A stretch of 35,597 bases of DNA, from NCBI GenBank assembly GCA_012521035.1, contig JAAYND010000017.1, positions 1 through 35,597 on the forward strand. The letters run 5' to 3'. The translations under genes were made by a program, and so were the position numbers. This DNA is from Methanomicrobiales archaeon. GTDB taxonomy: Archaea > Halobacteriota > Methanomicrobia > Methanomicrobiales > Methanoculleaceae. Positions 8,391 to 17,062 of the stretch are shown one piece after another (the stretch's first letter is position 1; the number at the start of each line of letters is the position of its first letter). The notes under the pieces were generated by a model. That model was not told the DNA's origin and made no database searches. It saw only the letters and a list, made by a program, of their open reading frames with translations.

Positions 8391-10772
8391 ATGTTCACAT
8401 TTTTTTCAGATATGAAGGTCGGGACGAAGATCCTCGTCATCTGCCTGTTTCTGGCGATCGTCCCGACACTTATGCTCGGCCTGGTGGCGTACACCAGCTC
8501 GAGCGGCGTGATCAACGAGCAGATCGAGACGCTGCTTGAGACACAGGTGCACGACGCGAAGGGATGGACCAACGACGTATACAAACTCACGCGCAATAAG
8601 GTGAACAGCGACCTCAACGTTCTCCGGGAGAACTTCTACGCCCGGGGCACCCCTGAGGTCATCGGCGGGAAACTGACGCTCGTCGGCGCCGGCGGAGATG
8701 CATACGTCATCAACGATAACTTCGAGATCGTCGACCAGGTGCAGTCCCTCGTCGGCGGGGCGGCGACCGTCTTTCAGGTGTATGATAACAACGCCGTCCG
8801 GATCTCCACAAACGTCATCGGGACAGATGGCCGGAGAGCGGTCGGGACCGAACTGACCCAGAACGTCTACGACGTCGTGGTGAGCCAGGGAGAGACCTAC
8901 TACGGGAGCAGGGATCTCTTCGGCAAGCGTTACGTCACCGCGTACGAACCGATAAAAGACAGCAGCGGGAGGATCGTCGGGGTTCTCTTCGTCGGGACGG
9001 AGGAGGAAGAGACCCTCGACGTCTTAAAGACGAGCCTCCGGGAGACGGTCATCGGGAGGAACGGCTACATGTTCGTCATCGACAGCAACGGCCAGGTGCT
9101 CGTGCATCCCACCCTCGAAGGAGAGAACTGGGCCAGAGAGGCTTTTGTCCGGGAGATCCTCCAGAAGGAGGTCGGGATCATCCGCCACCAGGTCGACGGG
9201 ACGGATATGATCGATGCCTACACCTACTACGAACCGCTCGACTGGCACATCGTCTCGCGTGCCGAACTCTCTGACTTCACCGGACCTATCGACACGATCA
9301 GAAACACGATCATCGTCGTCGTCCTCGCATCCATCGCCATCGGTGTCGCCATAGCCATCCTCTTTGGCCGCTCAATATCTGACCCCCTGCAACAGGTTGT
9401 CCTGATGTTAAAGGAGCTTCGCAACGGAAACCTCTCCGCCCGGCTCAACATCCGCCGGCAGGATGAGATCGGGGTCATGGCAAAGACGATGGATGAGTTC
9501 GCCGGCGATCTCCAGACGAACGTCGTCGGGAACTTAAAGAAGATAGCACTCGGCGAGTACGTCAGGGAGTTCCCGATCACCGACGAGGGCGATGAGATTC
9601 GGCCCGCACTCGCCCTGATGGTCCAGTCCCTCGACCACCTCCACAAAGAGACGCTCAAACTCACGGATGCCGCCCGTGCAGGCGATCTCTCCATCCGGGG
9701 TGACGAGAAAGCGTTCCGCGGGGGGTACCGTATGATCATCGCCGGATTCAACAAGACCCTTGAGTCGATAACCGAGCCGGTGAACGAGGCGATGCGGCTT
9801 GCGAGGATCTACGCATCCGGTGACTTCACCGCCCGGTTCGACGAGAAGATCCCGGTCGCCGGGGAGTTCGTCGCCTACCGCGATGCCCTCAACACCATCG
9901 GAATCGAACTCTCCCGGCTGATGAAGCTGATCAGCGAGGAGCTCTACGAAGGGGTCTCGGTCCTCTCTCTCGCCTCAAACGAGATCCTGGCGGTCACGAC
10001 CCAGCTCGCTACAGCGAGTTCACAGACGGCAGCAACGGTGAATGAGACCTCAGACTCAGTCGAGAGCGTCAGGAAGAAGACCGAACTTGTGAACCAGAAG
10101 ACGAAGGGCGTCTCCGAGAAGGCGATGAAAGCCCTCGAAGTCTCGAAGGGCGGCCAGAGATCGGTGCGCGAGACACTGGAAGGCATGAACCAGATCCAGC
10201 GGCAGATGGACATCATCCGGATGAACGTCATCAGGCTCTCAGAGCAGAGCCAGGCCGTCGGCGAGATCATCGCCACGGTGACCGATATATCGGAGCAGTC
10301 CAACCTCCTCGCGGTGAACGCATCCATCGAGGCCGCAAAAGCCGGGGAGTTCGGGAAAGGGTTTGCGGTCGTCGCAAACGAGATTCACAACCTCGCCGAG
10401 CAGTCGAAGAAGGCGACATCGAACATCCGGGCCATCCTGACCGATATCCAGCAGGGTGTCTCCTCGACCGCTGCCTCGACCGAACAGGGGATGCGGTCCG
10501 TCGCGGATGCTGTCCGGTTGACGAACAACGCCCAGGAGGCGATCGAGGTGCTCGCCCAGTCGATCGCGGAGACGTCGCAGGAAGTCCTTGAGATCGCCAC
10601 ATCGATCCAGACCCAGGCCTCAGGGGTCGACCAGATCTCAAGCGCGATGGAGAACATACGCGACGCGGCACAGAAGAACCTTGAGACCACCCGCAAGGCG
10701 GAGAAGACCGCCGAGGATCTGCACGAACTCGGCGCCCGATTGAAGAGGATCACCCAGCAGTACCGGGTCTGA
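8391..10772 (+). CDS. Methyl-accepting chemotaxis-type receptor with Cache sensor and tandem HAMP units
   Basis: This 793-residue membrane receptor has one helix at about 13-35 and a second at about 303-327. The ~265 residues between them form an extracellular Cache-type sensor (features include [14 protein letters not shown] and a [22 protein letters not shown] segment). After the second helix comes a HAMP domain, then at least one more HAMP-like repeat ([20 protein letters not shown] and [17 protein letters not shown]). The signalling coiled coil follows, with its conserved hairpin tip [20 protein letters not shown] (around residue 635) and [22 protein letters not shown]. The C-terminus ends QQYRV and has no CheR/CheB-tethering pentapeptide. 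It lies 11 bases before cheA and should signal through it. Confidence 0.93.
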   Translation: MFTFFSDMKVGTKILVICLFLAIVPTLMLGLVAYTSSSGVINEQIETLLETQVHDAKGWTNDVYKLTRNKVNSDLNVLRENFYARGTPEVIGGKLTLVGAGGDAYVINDNFEIVDQVQSLVGGAATVFQVYDNNAVRISTNVIGTDGRRAVGTELTQNVYDVVVSQGETYYGSRDLFGKRYVTAYEPIKDSSGRIVGVLFVGTEEEETLDVLKTSLRETVIGRNGYMFVIDSNGQVLVHPTLEGENWAREAFVREILQKEVGIIRHQVDGTDMIDAYTYYEPLDWHIVSRAELSDFTGPIDTIRNTIIVVVLASIAIGVAIAILFGRSISDPLQQVVLMLKELRNGNLSARLNIRRQDEIGVMAKTMDEFAGDLQTNVVGNLKKIALGEYVREFPITDEGDEIRPALALMVQSLDHLHKETLKLTDAARAGDLSIRGDEKAFRGGYRMIIAGFNKTLESITEPVNEAMRLARIYASGDFTARFDEKIPVAGEFVAYRDALNTIGIELSRLMKLISEELYEGVSVLSLASNEILAVTTQLATASSQTAATVNETSDSVESVRKKTELVNQKTKGVSEKAMKALEVSKGGQRSVRETLEGMNQIQRQMDIIRMNVIRLSEQSQAVGEIIATVTDISEQSNLLAVNASIEAAKAGEFGKGFAVVANEIHNLAEQSKKATSNIRAILTDIQQGVSSTAASTEQGMRSVADAVRLTNNAQEAIEVLAQSIAETSQEVLEIATSIQTQASGVDQISSAMENIRDAAQKNLETTRKAEKTAEDLHELGARLKRITQQYRV

Positions 10773-10783
10773 CACGACATACC

Positions 10784-13036
10784 ATGAGCGGGACGGACGA
10801 ACAATTCCGTGCCCGCCTCCTTGAGACGTTCCGGGAGGAGGCGGACGAATATCTCGAAGCTATCACGAGGGGGTTGATCGATCTCGAGAAGACCGGACTC
10901 ACGCCTGATCTGGTCGAGTCAGTCTACCGGAGGATCCATAGCCTGAAAGGTGCTTCACGGGCGGTCAACCTCCGGGAGATCGAGTCCCTCTGCCAGAACC
11001 TCGAGACCGTCTTCTCCCTCGTGAAACGGGGTGAGTACACCCCCCTGGTGGACGACTACGATCTCTTTCATGAGACACTCGCGGTCATAAAGGCGCTTCT
11101 CCAGGGCGAGCGACCCGGGACGCCGGTAGCGGAGATCATCAGGAGGCTCCGGACCCTCCCTGACAGGAAGGGGCCGGCCAGCGATGACCCGGATCGCGGG
11201 GATCTCCATGCACCGAAGACTGCCGGCGCCCGTGAGACCGGATCAGTGTTAGATCAGGGCACGGTGCGGGTCGCAGCCCACAGGCTCGACCAGCTCGCCG
11301 CCGGGGCCGACAGTCTTCTCACGACACAGATCTTTCTTTCGCACCGTATACGCGAACTCGAGGAGATGGCCACCCGTTTCACCCTCTGGCAGTGGAGCCA
11401 CTCCCAGGTCTTCAGCGACCTGAACCTGATCCGCAGGAAGGCCTTCGGCGAGGAGAGGACGATGCTGCCCTACGACATGGTTCTGCCGCTCCAGCGGGTG
11501 GTCGAGCTCCTGGAGCACAACAGGGAGTTTGGAACCTACCTGCAGCACGACCTTGCGGCACACCTGCGGGCTATGGAGGTCGATCAGGCGGCGCTAAAAG
11601 CGAGCATCTCAAAGATCTCCGACCTGGTCCACGACGCCGCGCTGCTGCCGGCATCGAGCATGCTCGCGCCGTTCTCTGTGTTTGTGAGAGAGGTCTCCCG
11701 CACATCCGGGAAGTCCGTCGACTTCACGATCGAGGGAGGGGAGATCGAGGTGGATCGGCGTATACTCGATGCGCTGAAAGAGCCCATCATGCACCTGATC
11801 CGGAACAGCATCGATCACGGGATCGAGGACCCCGGAACCAGGGTATCCCGGGGCAAGCCTCCCACAGGAACACTCCGGATCCGGGTCTATCCCCGCTCCG
11901 GCAGCAGGGTCGGCTTTGAGGTGACCGATGACGGCGCCGGCATCGACAGCAGCGCTATCCGGAGGACCGCCGTCGAGGACGGAGTGATAACGAAGGAGGA
12001 GGATGCAGCCCTCACGGACAGCGAAGCGATCTGGCTCATATTCCAGTCAGGATTAACGACGAGCCAGGTCGTCACCGACCTCTCGGGGAGGGGACTCGGG
12101 CTTGCGATCGTCGAGGATACTATATCACGCCTCGGGGGACAGGTGACGGTATCCTCAACCCCCGGCAGGGGAACCACCATCACCTTCTCCGTCCCGGTGA
12201 GGAAGGCCACCCTCAGGGGTCTCCTCGTCCGCTCCGGGAGGCAGACCTACGCCCTCCCCATGCAACAGGTGAAGCGGGTTCTCCGGGTGCGCCCCGATTC
12301 TCTGGTTATCGCCCGTGACCGGCCGACGATCCGGTTCGCCGGGGAGACGATCGAGGTTGTTAGACTTACCGATATCCTGAACGTCCCTCTCTCGGGACCG
12401 CTACCCGATGAGACGCGACCGGCCCCCCTCGTCATCATAGCATACGGGGCGGGGCAGATCGCCTGTATGGTCGATGAGGTGCTCCGTGTGCAGGAGATCG
12501 TCGTCCGGCCGCTCGGGAGCCAGCTTCGCTCCGTTCGGAGGATCGACGGGGCCGTGATCCTCGGGGACGGGAGCGTGGCGCTCGTCCTCGATCCCCTGGA
12601 ACTGATCCAGGACGCGATGCTGGCGAGTCGACCGGCACAGAATATCCCTGTCCGGGGGGAGGGTGGGCGGATCCTCGTCGTTGAGGACTCGGTTACATCG
12701 CGGATCCTTCTCCAGACGATACTTGAGGAGGCCGGATATCAGGTGGAGAGCGCTGTCGACGGCATAGATGCATTCGCAAGGCTTAAGCAGCATGAGTTTG
12801 ATATGGTCGTTTCAGATGTGGATATGTCCCGGATGAACGGTTTTACGCTCACCGAGAAGATACGTGCCGAAGGCCGGCAGTTTGCCGGGATCCGGGTGGC
12901 GCTGGTCACCTCGCTCGACTCGCCCGAGGACCGGGAGCGGGGGAGAGCGGTCGGGGCTGATGCCTACATCGTCAAGAGCAGTTTCAATACAGAGGATTTT
13001 CTTGAGACAGTGCGTCGCCTTATGCGCCGCCGCTGA
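10784..13036 (+). CDS. cheA: CheA-type histidine kinase fused to a receiver domain
   Basis: This 750-residue hybrid kinase starts with an Hpt domain (VYRRIHSLKGASRA, phospho-acceptor His52). A dimerisation region spans about 165-300. The ATPase domain has an N-box HLIRNSIDHGIED (about 336-348), DDGAGID and the GRGLGLAIVEDTI G2 box (about 434-446). A CheW-like regulatory domain spans about 471-615 and a receiver domain 628-748 (VVSDVDM, phospho-acceptor Asp678). The linker between Hpt and the dimerisation region is short, so the usual P2 CheY/CheB-docking domain seems missing; the fused receiver may take its place, as in FrzE-type kinases. It overlaps the next gene by one base (TGATG). No CheR, CheB or CheY is nearby. 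Confidence 0.93.
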   Translation: MSGTDEQFRARLLETFREEADEYLEAITRGLIDLEKTGLTPDLVESVYRRIHSLKGASRAVNLREIESLCQNLETVFSLVKRGEYTPLVDDYDLFHETLAVIKALLQGERPGTPVAEIIRRLRTLPDRKGPASDDPDRGDLHAPKTAGARETGSVLDQGTVRVAAHRLDQLAAGADSLLTTQIFLSHRIRELEEMATRFTLWQWSHSQVFSDLNLIRRKAFGEERTMLPYDMVLPLQRVVELLEHNREFGTYLQHDLAAHLRAMEVDQAALKASISKISDLVHDAALLPASSMLAPFSVFVREVSRTSGKSVDFTIEGGEIEVDRRILDALKEPIMHLIRNSIDHGIEDPGTRVSRGKPPTGTLRIRVYPRSGSRVGFEVTDDGAGIDSSAIRRTAVEDGVITKEEDAALTDSEAIWLIFQSGLTTSQVVTDLSGRGLGLAIVEDTISRLGGQVTVSSTPGRGTTITFSVPVRKATLRGLLVRSGRQTYALPMQQVKRVLRVRPDSLVIARDRPTIRFAGETIEVVRLTDILNVPLSGPLPDETRPAPLVIIAYGAGQIACMVDEVLRVQEIVVRPLGSQLRSVRRIDGAVILGDGSVALVLDPLELIQDAMLASRPAQNIPVRGEGGRILVVEDSVTSRILLQTILEEAGYQVESAVDGIDAFARLKQHEFDMVVSDVDMSRMNGFTLTEKIRAEGRQFAGIRVALVTSLDSPEDRERGRAVGADAYIVKSSFNTEDFLETVRRLMRRR

Positions 13037-14376
13037 TGGAGAGGTGCGATGATATGGAAGGTATACAGAATAGAAAAGGAATGAGCGCTCTGGTGGTAGA
13101 GGATAGCCGGACGCAGGCAGAGCTCATCCGCCACATTCTTGAGAAGGACGGATACGATGTCACCCTCGCCGAGGATGGGGTCAGGGCGATACAGCGGATA
13201 GAGGAGAGCCGGCCTGATATCGTCCTCTCCGACATCTTGATGCCCAACATGGATGGGTATGAACTCTGCCGCCAGATCAAGCAGAATTTCCCGGAGATCC
13301 CGGTCATCCTGGTCACAAACCTCTTTGACCCCGCCGATGTGATGAAGGGGCTTGCATCCGGGGCTGATAGTTTCATAGTCAAACCCGTCGATCCGGAGCT
13401 CGTCTACTCCCAGATCGAGGCTGTCCTCCGGACGGCAAGAGAACCCGACCCGGATGGCGCTCAGCCCGCAGAACTGGAGATCCCGTTCGCCGGCAGCACC
13501 TACACCATCACCGCCGGGAGACTCAGGATTGTAAACACCCTTCTCTCGACCTACACCGTCGCGGTGGCGAAGAACACCGAACTCCAGGAGGCACAGGAAC
13601 AGCTCCACGCCTTAAACGATCGGCTCAAGGAGGCCGTCGAGGATCTCTCGCGCACGAACGAGAGGCTTGCGGCGGAGAACCAGGAGCGGAGGCGCGTCGA
13701 GAAGGCGCTCGCGGATGCGAACCGGAAACTCCAGCTCATGGCGAATATCACCCGTCATGACCTCTTAAATCAGCTCGCGGCGCTCTGGGGGTACCTCGAC
13801 CTGGCCCGGGCGATGCGCGAGACAGAACCGACGGCCGCCTGGAATAACGTCGAGAGCGCCGGCAAGATTGCAAACCGGATCAGTAACACCGTCCAGTTCA
13901 CCGCCGAGTACCAGAAGATCGGGTCCGCATCCCCCACCTGGCAGGAGATCCAGGCGCTCGTGAAACGATCGGAGCAGTATATATCGCTGGATCAGGTAAC
14001 CCTCAAAAACGCTGTTCCCGAGAGAGTGGAGATCTACGCCGACCCGCTCATCGAGAAGGTCTTCTCAAACCTCATCGAGAACGCGCTACGTTATGGGAAA
14101 ACAACCACCTCCATCACCTTCAGCCTCAGGCGGGATGGGGATGCCTGGATCATCATCTGCGAGGATGACGGAACAGGTATCCCCTATGATGAGAAAGAGA
14201 AGATCTTTACCTACGCACACGGCATGAACACCGGGCTCGGTCTCTTCCTCGCACGCGAGATCCTCGCCATCACCGGCATCACCATCCGGGAGACGGGAAA
14301 ACCGGGGAGGGGTGCGCGGTTCGAACTTCTCTGCCCGGCAGGGGTGATCCGTGCTCCTGAACAGAACTCCGGGTGA
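13036..14376 (+). CDS. Hybrid receiver-histidine kinase
   Basis: This soluble protein of 446 residues has an N-terminal receiver domain (ALVVEDSRTQAELIRHIL, phospho-acceptor Asp66 in LSDILMPNMDG, KPVD at its end). A coiled-coil segment follows (about 180-230), then a histidine kinase core with the H-box ITRHDLLNQLAALWGYL (His241), the N-box NLIENALRYG, G1 EDDGTGIP and G2 MNTGLGLFLAREIL. The TRHDLLNQL H-box is common in Methanomicrobiales kinases. It should be phosphorylated by, or compete with, the CheA-receiver kinase just upstream. The first ATG overlaps the cheA stop; an in-frame ATG at 13054, with GGAGAGGTG upstream, is an equally likely start. Confidence 0.9.
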   Translation: MERCDDMEGIQNRKGMSALVVEDSRTQAELIRHILEKDGYDVTLAEDGVRAIQRIEESRPDIVLSDILMPNMDGYELCRQIKQNFPEIPVILVTNLFDPADVMKGLASGADSFIVKPVDPELVYSQIEAVLRTAREPDPDGAQPAELEIPFAGSTYTITAGRLRIVNTLLSTYTVAVAKNTELQEAQEQLHALNDRLKEAVEDLSRTNERLAAENQERRRVEKALADANRKLQLMANITRHDLLNQLAALWGYLDLARAMRETEPTAAWNNVESAGKIANRISNTVQFTAEYQKIGSASPTWQEIQALVKRSEQYISLDQVTLKNAVPERVEIYADPLIEKVFSNLIENALRYGKTTTSITFSLRRDGDAWIIICEDDGTGIPYDEKEKIFTYAHGMNTGLGLFLAREILAITGITIRETGKPGRGARFELLCPAGVIRAPEQNSG

Positions 14377-14400
14377 GCATACCCCGTCGCAGGTGACCCC

Positions 14401-15801
14401 ATGAGTACCGGAGACCGATTCACCACGTTCTTTGCCTGCAGGAGGAACCGTGTCGCGGCTGTCATCGGACTGACCGCGCTGACCCTCGGCGGGAGCCTGG
14501 TTGGCATGCTCCTCGGCATCCCGGCGAGTCTCCTCCCCGCCCTCCCGCTCAGCATACCGATCATCCTTGCGAGCTACTGGTATCCGCGCCGCGGTGTCCT
14601 CTTCTCCACCGGAACCGCGGCCGCCTACGTCGCCATGGCGTATATCTTCTCTCCGCCCGTCGCCCGGCTTGCGCTCAGCGTCCTCCCCCGCGCGGCCATC
14701 CTGATCCTGGTCGGCTGCGTGGTCGCGTTCCTCTCGATGAGACTCCGGGAGTCCGAGCAGCAGATGAACCAGATCATCGAGTTCCTGCCTGATGCGACCT
14801 TCGCTATCGATCTCAATGGGAGGGTCATCGCCTGGAACCGTGCTATTGAGGAGATGACCGGGGTGAAGAAGGACGCCATGCTCGGCCGCGCCGATCGCGA
14901 GTATGCCCTGCCGTTCTTTGGAGAACGTCGGGCGCTGCTCGCCGATCTGGTCATCAGAGGTGATGCAGGGGCTGATCTCCCATCGGTCAGGAGGGTGGGG
15001 GATGTCCTCATATCAGAGGCCCACACACCCCGTCTCCGGGGCGGTCGGGGGGCACACATAAGGTTCGCGACGACCGCGCTCCTCGACTACGAGGGGAGGG
15101 TTGCAGGAGCCATCGAGTCCATCCGGGATATCACCGATGAGGTCATGATGGAAGGGGCGCTCCAGAATACCGGTCGCCAGCTCAACACCCTCTCGGGGAT
15201 CCTCCGCACCGATCTCTCAAACAGACTTGCAGTCCTCTATGGTCATCTCTCGGTGGGTGTGATGAAGTTCGATGACCCCGCAGTCCTCTCGTATATCAGC
15301 GACCTTGAGGATGCTGCAAACGGTATCAGGCGACAGATAGAGATCTCCCGTGACTTCCGCGACATCGGGACATCGCCGCCGGCATGGATGCCTGTGCAGG
15401 CGACCGTCATGAACGCGGCGAGTACCCTCTCATTCGGTGACGTCTCCCTCGAAGCATGGACAGAGAGGCTTGAGATCTTCGCCGATCTGCACCTTGAGAC
15501 GGTCTTTACCCACCTCTTCGAGAACTCGCTCGCCCCGGCGACGGGCGCGACCCGGATCATTGTCACCTACCACCTGCGCCCGGAGGGTTGCGCAATCATC
15601 GTCGAGGACGACGGGACCGGTATCCCTGATGAGATGAAAGGAGGGCTCTTCATCCAGAAGGAAGACGGCTACGGGCGGGGCCTCTTCCTCGCCCACGAGA
15701 TCCTCGCAATCACCTCCATCACCATCCGCGAGACGGGGAGGTTCGGGACAGGGGCGAGGTTCGAGCTTCTCGTGCCTCAAGAGGGATACAGGATCGTCTG
15801 A
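14401..15801 (+). CDS. Membrane PAS-histidine kinase with Thr in place of the phospho-acceptor His
   Basis: This 466-residue protein has about four N-terminal membrane segments (about residues 18-118), a PAS domain from about 120 (IIEFLPDATFAIDLNGRVIAWNR), and a kinase core. Its H-box aligns with the neighbouring kinase (ITRHDLLNQLAALWGYL) but reads ILRTDLSNRLAVLYGHL, so Thr270 sits where His is expected. The ATP-binding part looks intact: N-box HLFENSL, G1 EDDGTGIP, G2 GYGRGLFLAHEIL, and the tail SITIRETGRFGTGARFELL is nearly the same as in the neighbour. It may be a non-autophosphorylating partner, for example in a heterodimer. The truA start overlaps its stop. Confidence 0.85.
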   Translation: MSTGDRFTTFFACRRNRVAAVIGLTALTLGGSLVGMLLGIPASLLPALPLSIPIILASYWYPRRGVLFSTGTAAAYVAMAYIFSPPVARLALSVLPRAAILILVGCVVAFLSMRLRESEQQMNQIIEFLPDATFAIDLNGRVIAWNRAIEEMTGVKKDAMLGRADREYALPFFGERRALLADLVIRGDAGADLPSVRRVGDVLISEAHTPRLRGGRGAHIRFATTALLDYEGRVAGAIESIRDITDEVMMEGALQNTGRQLNTLSGILRTDLSNRLAVLYGHLSVGVMKFDDPAVLSYISDLEDAANGIRRQIEISRDFRDIGTSPPAWMPVQATVMNAASTLSFGDVSLEAWTERLEIFADLHLETVFTHLFENSLAPATGATRIIVTYHLRPEGCAIIVEDDGTGIPDEMKGGLFIQKEDGYGRGLFLAHEILAITSITIRETGRFGTGARFELLVPQEGYRIV

Positions 15802-16610
15802 TGAGACTGGCGCTCCGCCTCTCGTACTTCGGGGACGGTTTCTTCGGCTCGCAGATGCAGCCCGGACTCCGCACCGTGGAGGGCGAGTTCATAGCGGCCT
15901 GCAGGCGTCTGGATCTCTTCACTGACTGGCGGGAGGCGGGGTACTCCATGGCCGGCCGCACAGATCGCGGGGTGCATGCCCGGTGCCAGGTCTGCTCGTT
16001 CTCCACCGGTGAGCCGGATCGGGCGATCCGGGCACTGAACCGGGTGCTCCCGGGGGATATCTGGTGCACGGCATGGGCGGATGTGCCGGCGGGGTTTCAC
16101 CCGCGCTACGATGCCGTATCGCGAACCTACCGCTACTACTTCTTCCCGGCCCCGGGCGATACCACTCTCATGCACGAGGCAGCAGAGAGGTTTGTCGGCC
16201 GGCATGACTTCTCGGCGTTCGCCCGTGCCGGCGACCGGAACCCCGAACGGGAGGTGCTCTCTGCACGGGTCTTTGAGAGCGGGCGGTTCGCTGTCTTCGA
16301 GGTGACCGGAGCGAGTTTTCTCTGGAATATGGTCCGGGGTATGGCGACGGCGCTTGACCGGGTGGGGAGGGGCGAGATGGATCCGGAGGAGATAGCCCGC
16401 CTCCTCACCGATCCACCCGTTCAAAGGCTCCCGGCGGCGCCCCCGGAGGGGCTTGTGCTCCAGGATATCGACTACGGGATCTCCTTTACACCGCTCCCGA
16501 CTGATGAGAAGGACCGGGGATACCGGGCCAGTCGACGCTACAACTACCACACCATCATGGCTGAGGTAGCAGCACTCCTTGCCCCGGAGGATGAAAAACT
16601 ACACGGCTGA
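15801..16610 (+). CDS. truA: tRNA pseudouridine(38-40) synthase TruA
   Basis: TruA turns uridines 38-40 of the tRNA anticodon stem into pseudouridine. The 269-residue length is normal. The catalytic aspartate lies in AGRTDRGVHA (Asp55). Other family features are RLSYFGDGFFGSQMQPG near the N-terminus, DAVSRTYRYYFF (about 108-119), FSAFARAGDRNPER, and SFLWNMVRGM near residue 175. Its ATG overlaps the stop of the kinase gene (TGATG), so it is the last gene of the signalling operon, an accidental rather than functional link. It is followed by a long non-coding gap. Confidence 0.95.
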   Translation: MRLALRLSYFGDGFFGSQMQPGLRTVEGEFIAACRRLDLFTDWREAGYSMAGRTDRGVHARCQVCSFSTGEPDRAIRALNRVLPGDIWCTAWADVPAGFHPRYDAVSRTYRYYFFPAPGDTTLMHEAAERFVGRHDFSAFARAGDRNPEREVLSARVFESGRFAVFEVTGASFLWNMVRGMATALDRVGRGEMDPEEIARLLTDPPVQRLPAAPPEGLVLQDIDYGISFTPLPTDEKDRGYRASRRYNYHTIMAEVAALLAPEDEKLHG

Positions 16611-16626
16611 GGTGGAGTGCGGGTCC

Positions 16627-16643
16627 AAATATATTATATATTA
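16627..16643 (+). promoter_or_regulatory. Strong TATA-like run after truA
   Basis: AAATATATTATATATTA is the best TATA match in the gap, yet the next real gene starts more than 400 bases away. It may drive a short RNA (expected start near 16668) that would include the 16754-16778 hairpin. The element is symmetric enough to work on either strand. Confidence 0.4.
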
Positions 16644-17011
16644 GTATCGGATGAGGCAGGATACTACAGGGCATGCACAGGTAAAAGATTCTTTTCGTTC
16701 TCGCTATGAATAAAGAATTTCACGTGAGGCGGCGGATCATCCCGGGGAGGTGCGGCAGGCGAAATCAGTTTTCCTGCCCTCCAACAGAAATAACTTAACT
16801 TAAATGTTACGGTTGTTGAGGTTCGATGAGAGTGGATCCTTTGAGGATCAGAGCGCCCGGATCATCCCATCAACGATCAATGCATGATCTCCATTCTCAC
16901 CCCCTCTCCCACAACATTTAAATGAGCGGAGAATGGAATAGAAGCCTGGATGTTAATTAAATTAATTTAGTACATCTTATTTGTTAACTGTTTTAGTTTA
17001 ATAATAACCTA

Positions 17012-17020
17012 TTAATATAT
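17012..17020 (+). promoter_or_regulatory. TATA box for the GT2 glycosyltransferase gene
   Basis: TTAATATAT lies 43 bases before ATG 17063. The predicted start near 17045 leaves a short leader with an AGGGGAAAG ribosome binding site at 17051-17059. Confidence 0.55.
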
Positions 17021-17062
17021 CCCTGCACAGTCCCGCTTCAGTACGTCAAGAGGGGAAAGTGA

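Larger units (their letters stand above)
16611..17062. other. AT-rich intergenic region between truA and the glycan cluster
   Basis: This 452-base gap is much richer in A+T than its surroundings. It holds an extended TATA-like run at 16627-16643, a hairpin with arms GGCAGG/CCTGCC (16754-16778), repeated TTAAATGTT/AACATTTAA elements in opposite orientation (about 16799-16808 and 16914-16923), and a second AT block (16951-17020) that ends in the probable GT2 promoter. A 30-codon frame (16706-16798, MNKEFHVRRR...) lies downstream of the first TATA but has no ribosome binding site. It marks the left edge of the surface-glycan region. Confidence 0.55.

Noticed and set aside
16706-16798. 30-codon frame in the AT-rich gap
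   Set aside because: It lacks a ribosome binding site and any recognisable features; mentioned only as part of the gap description.
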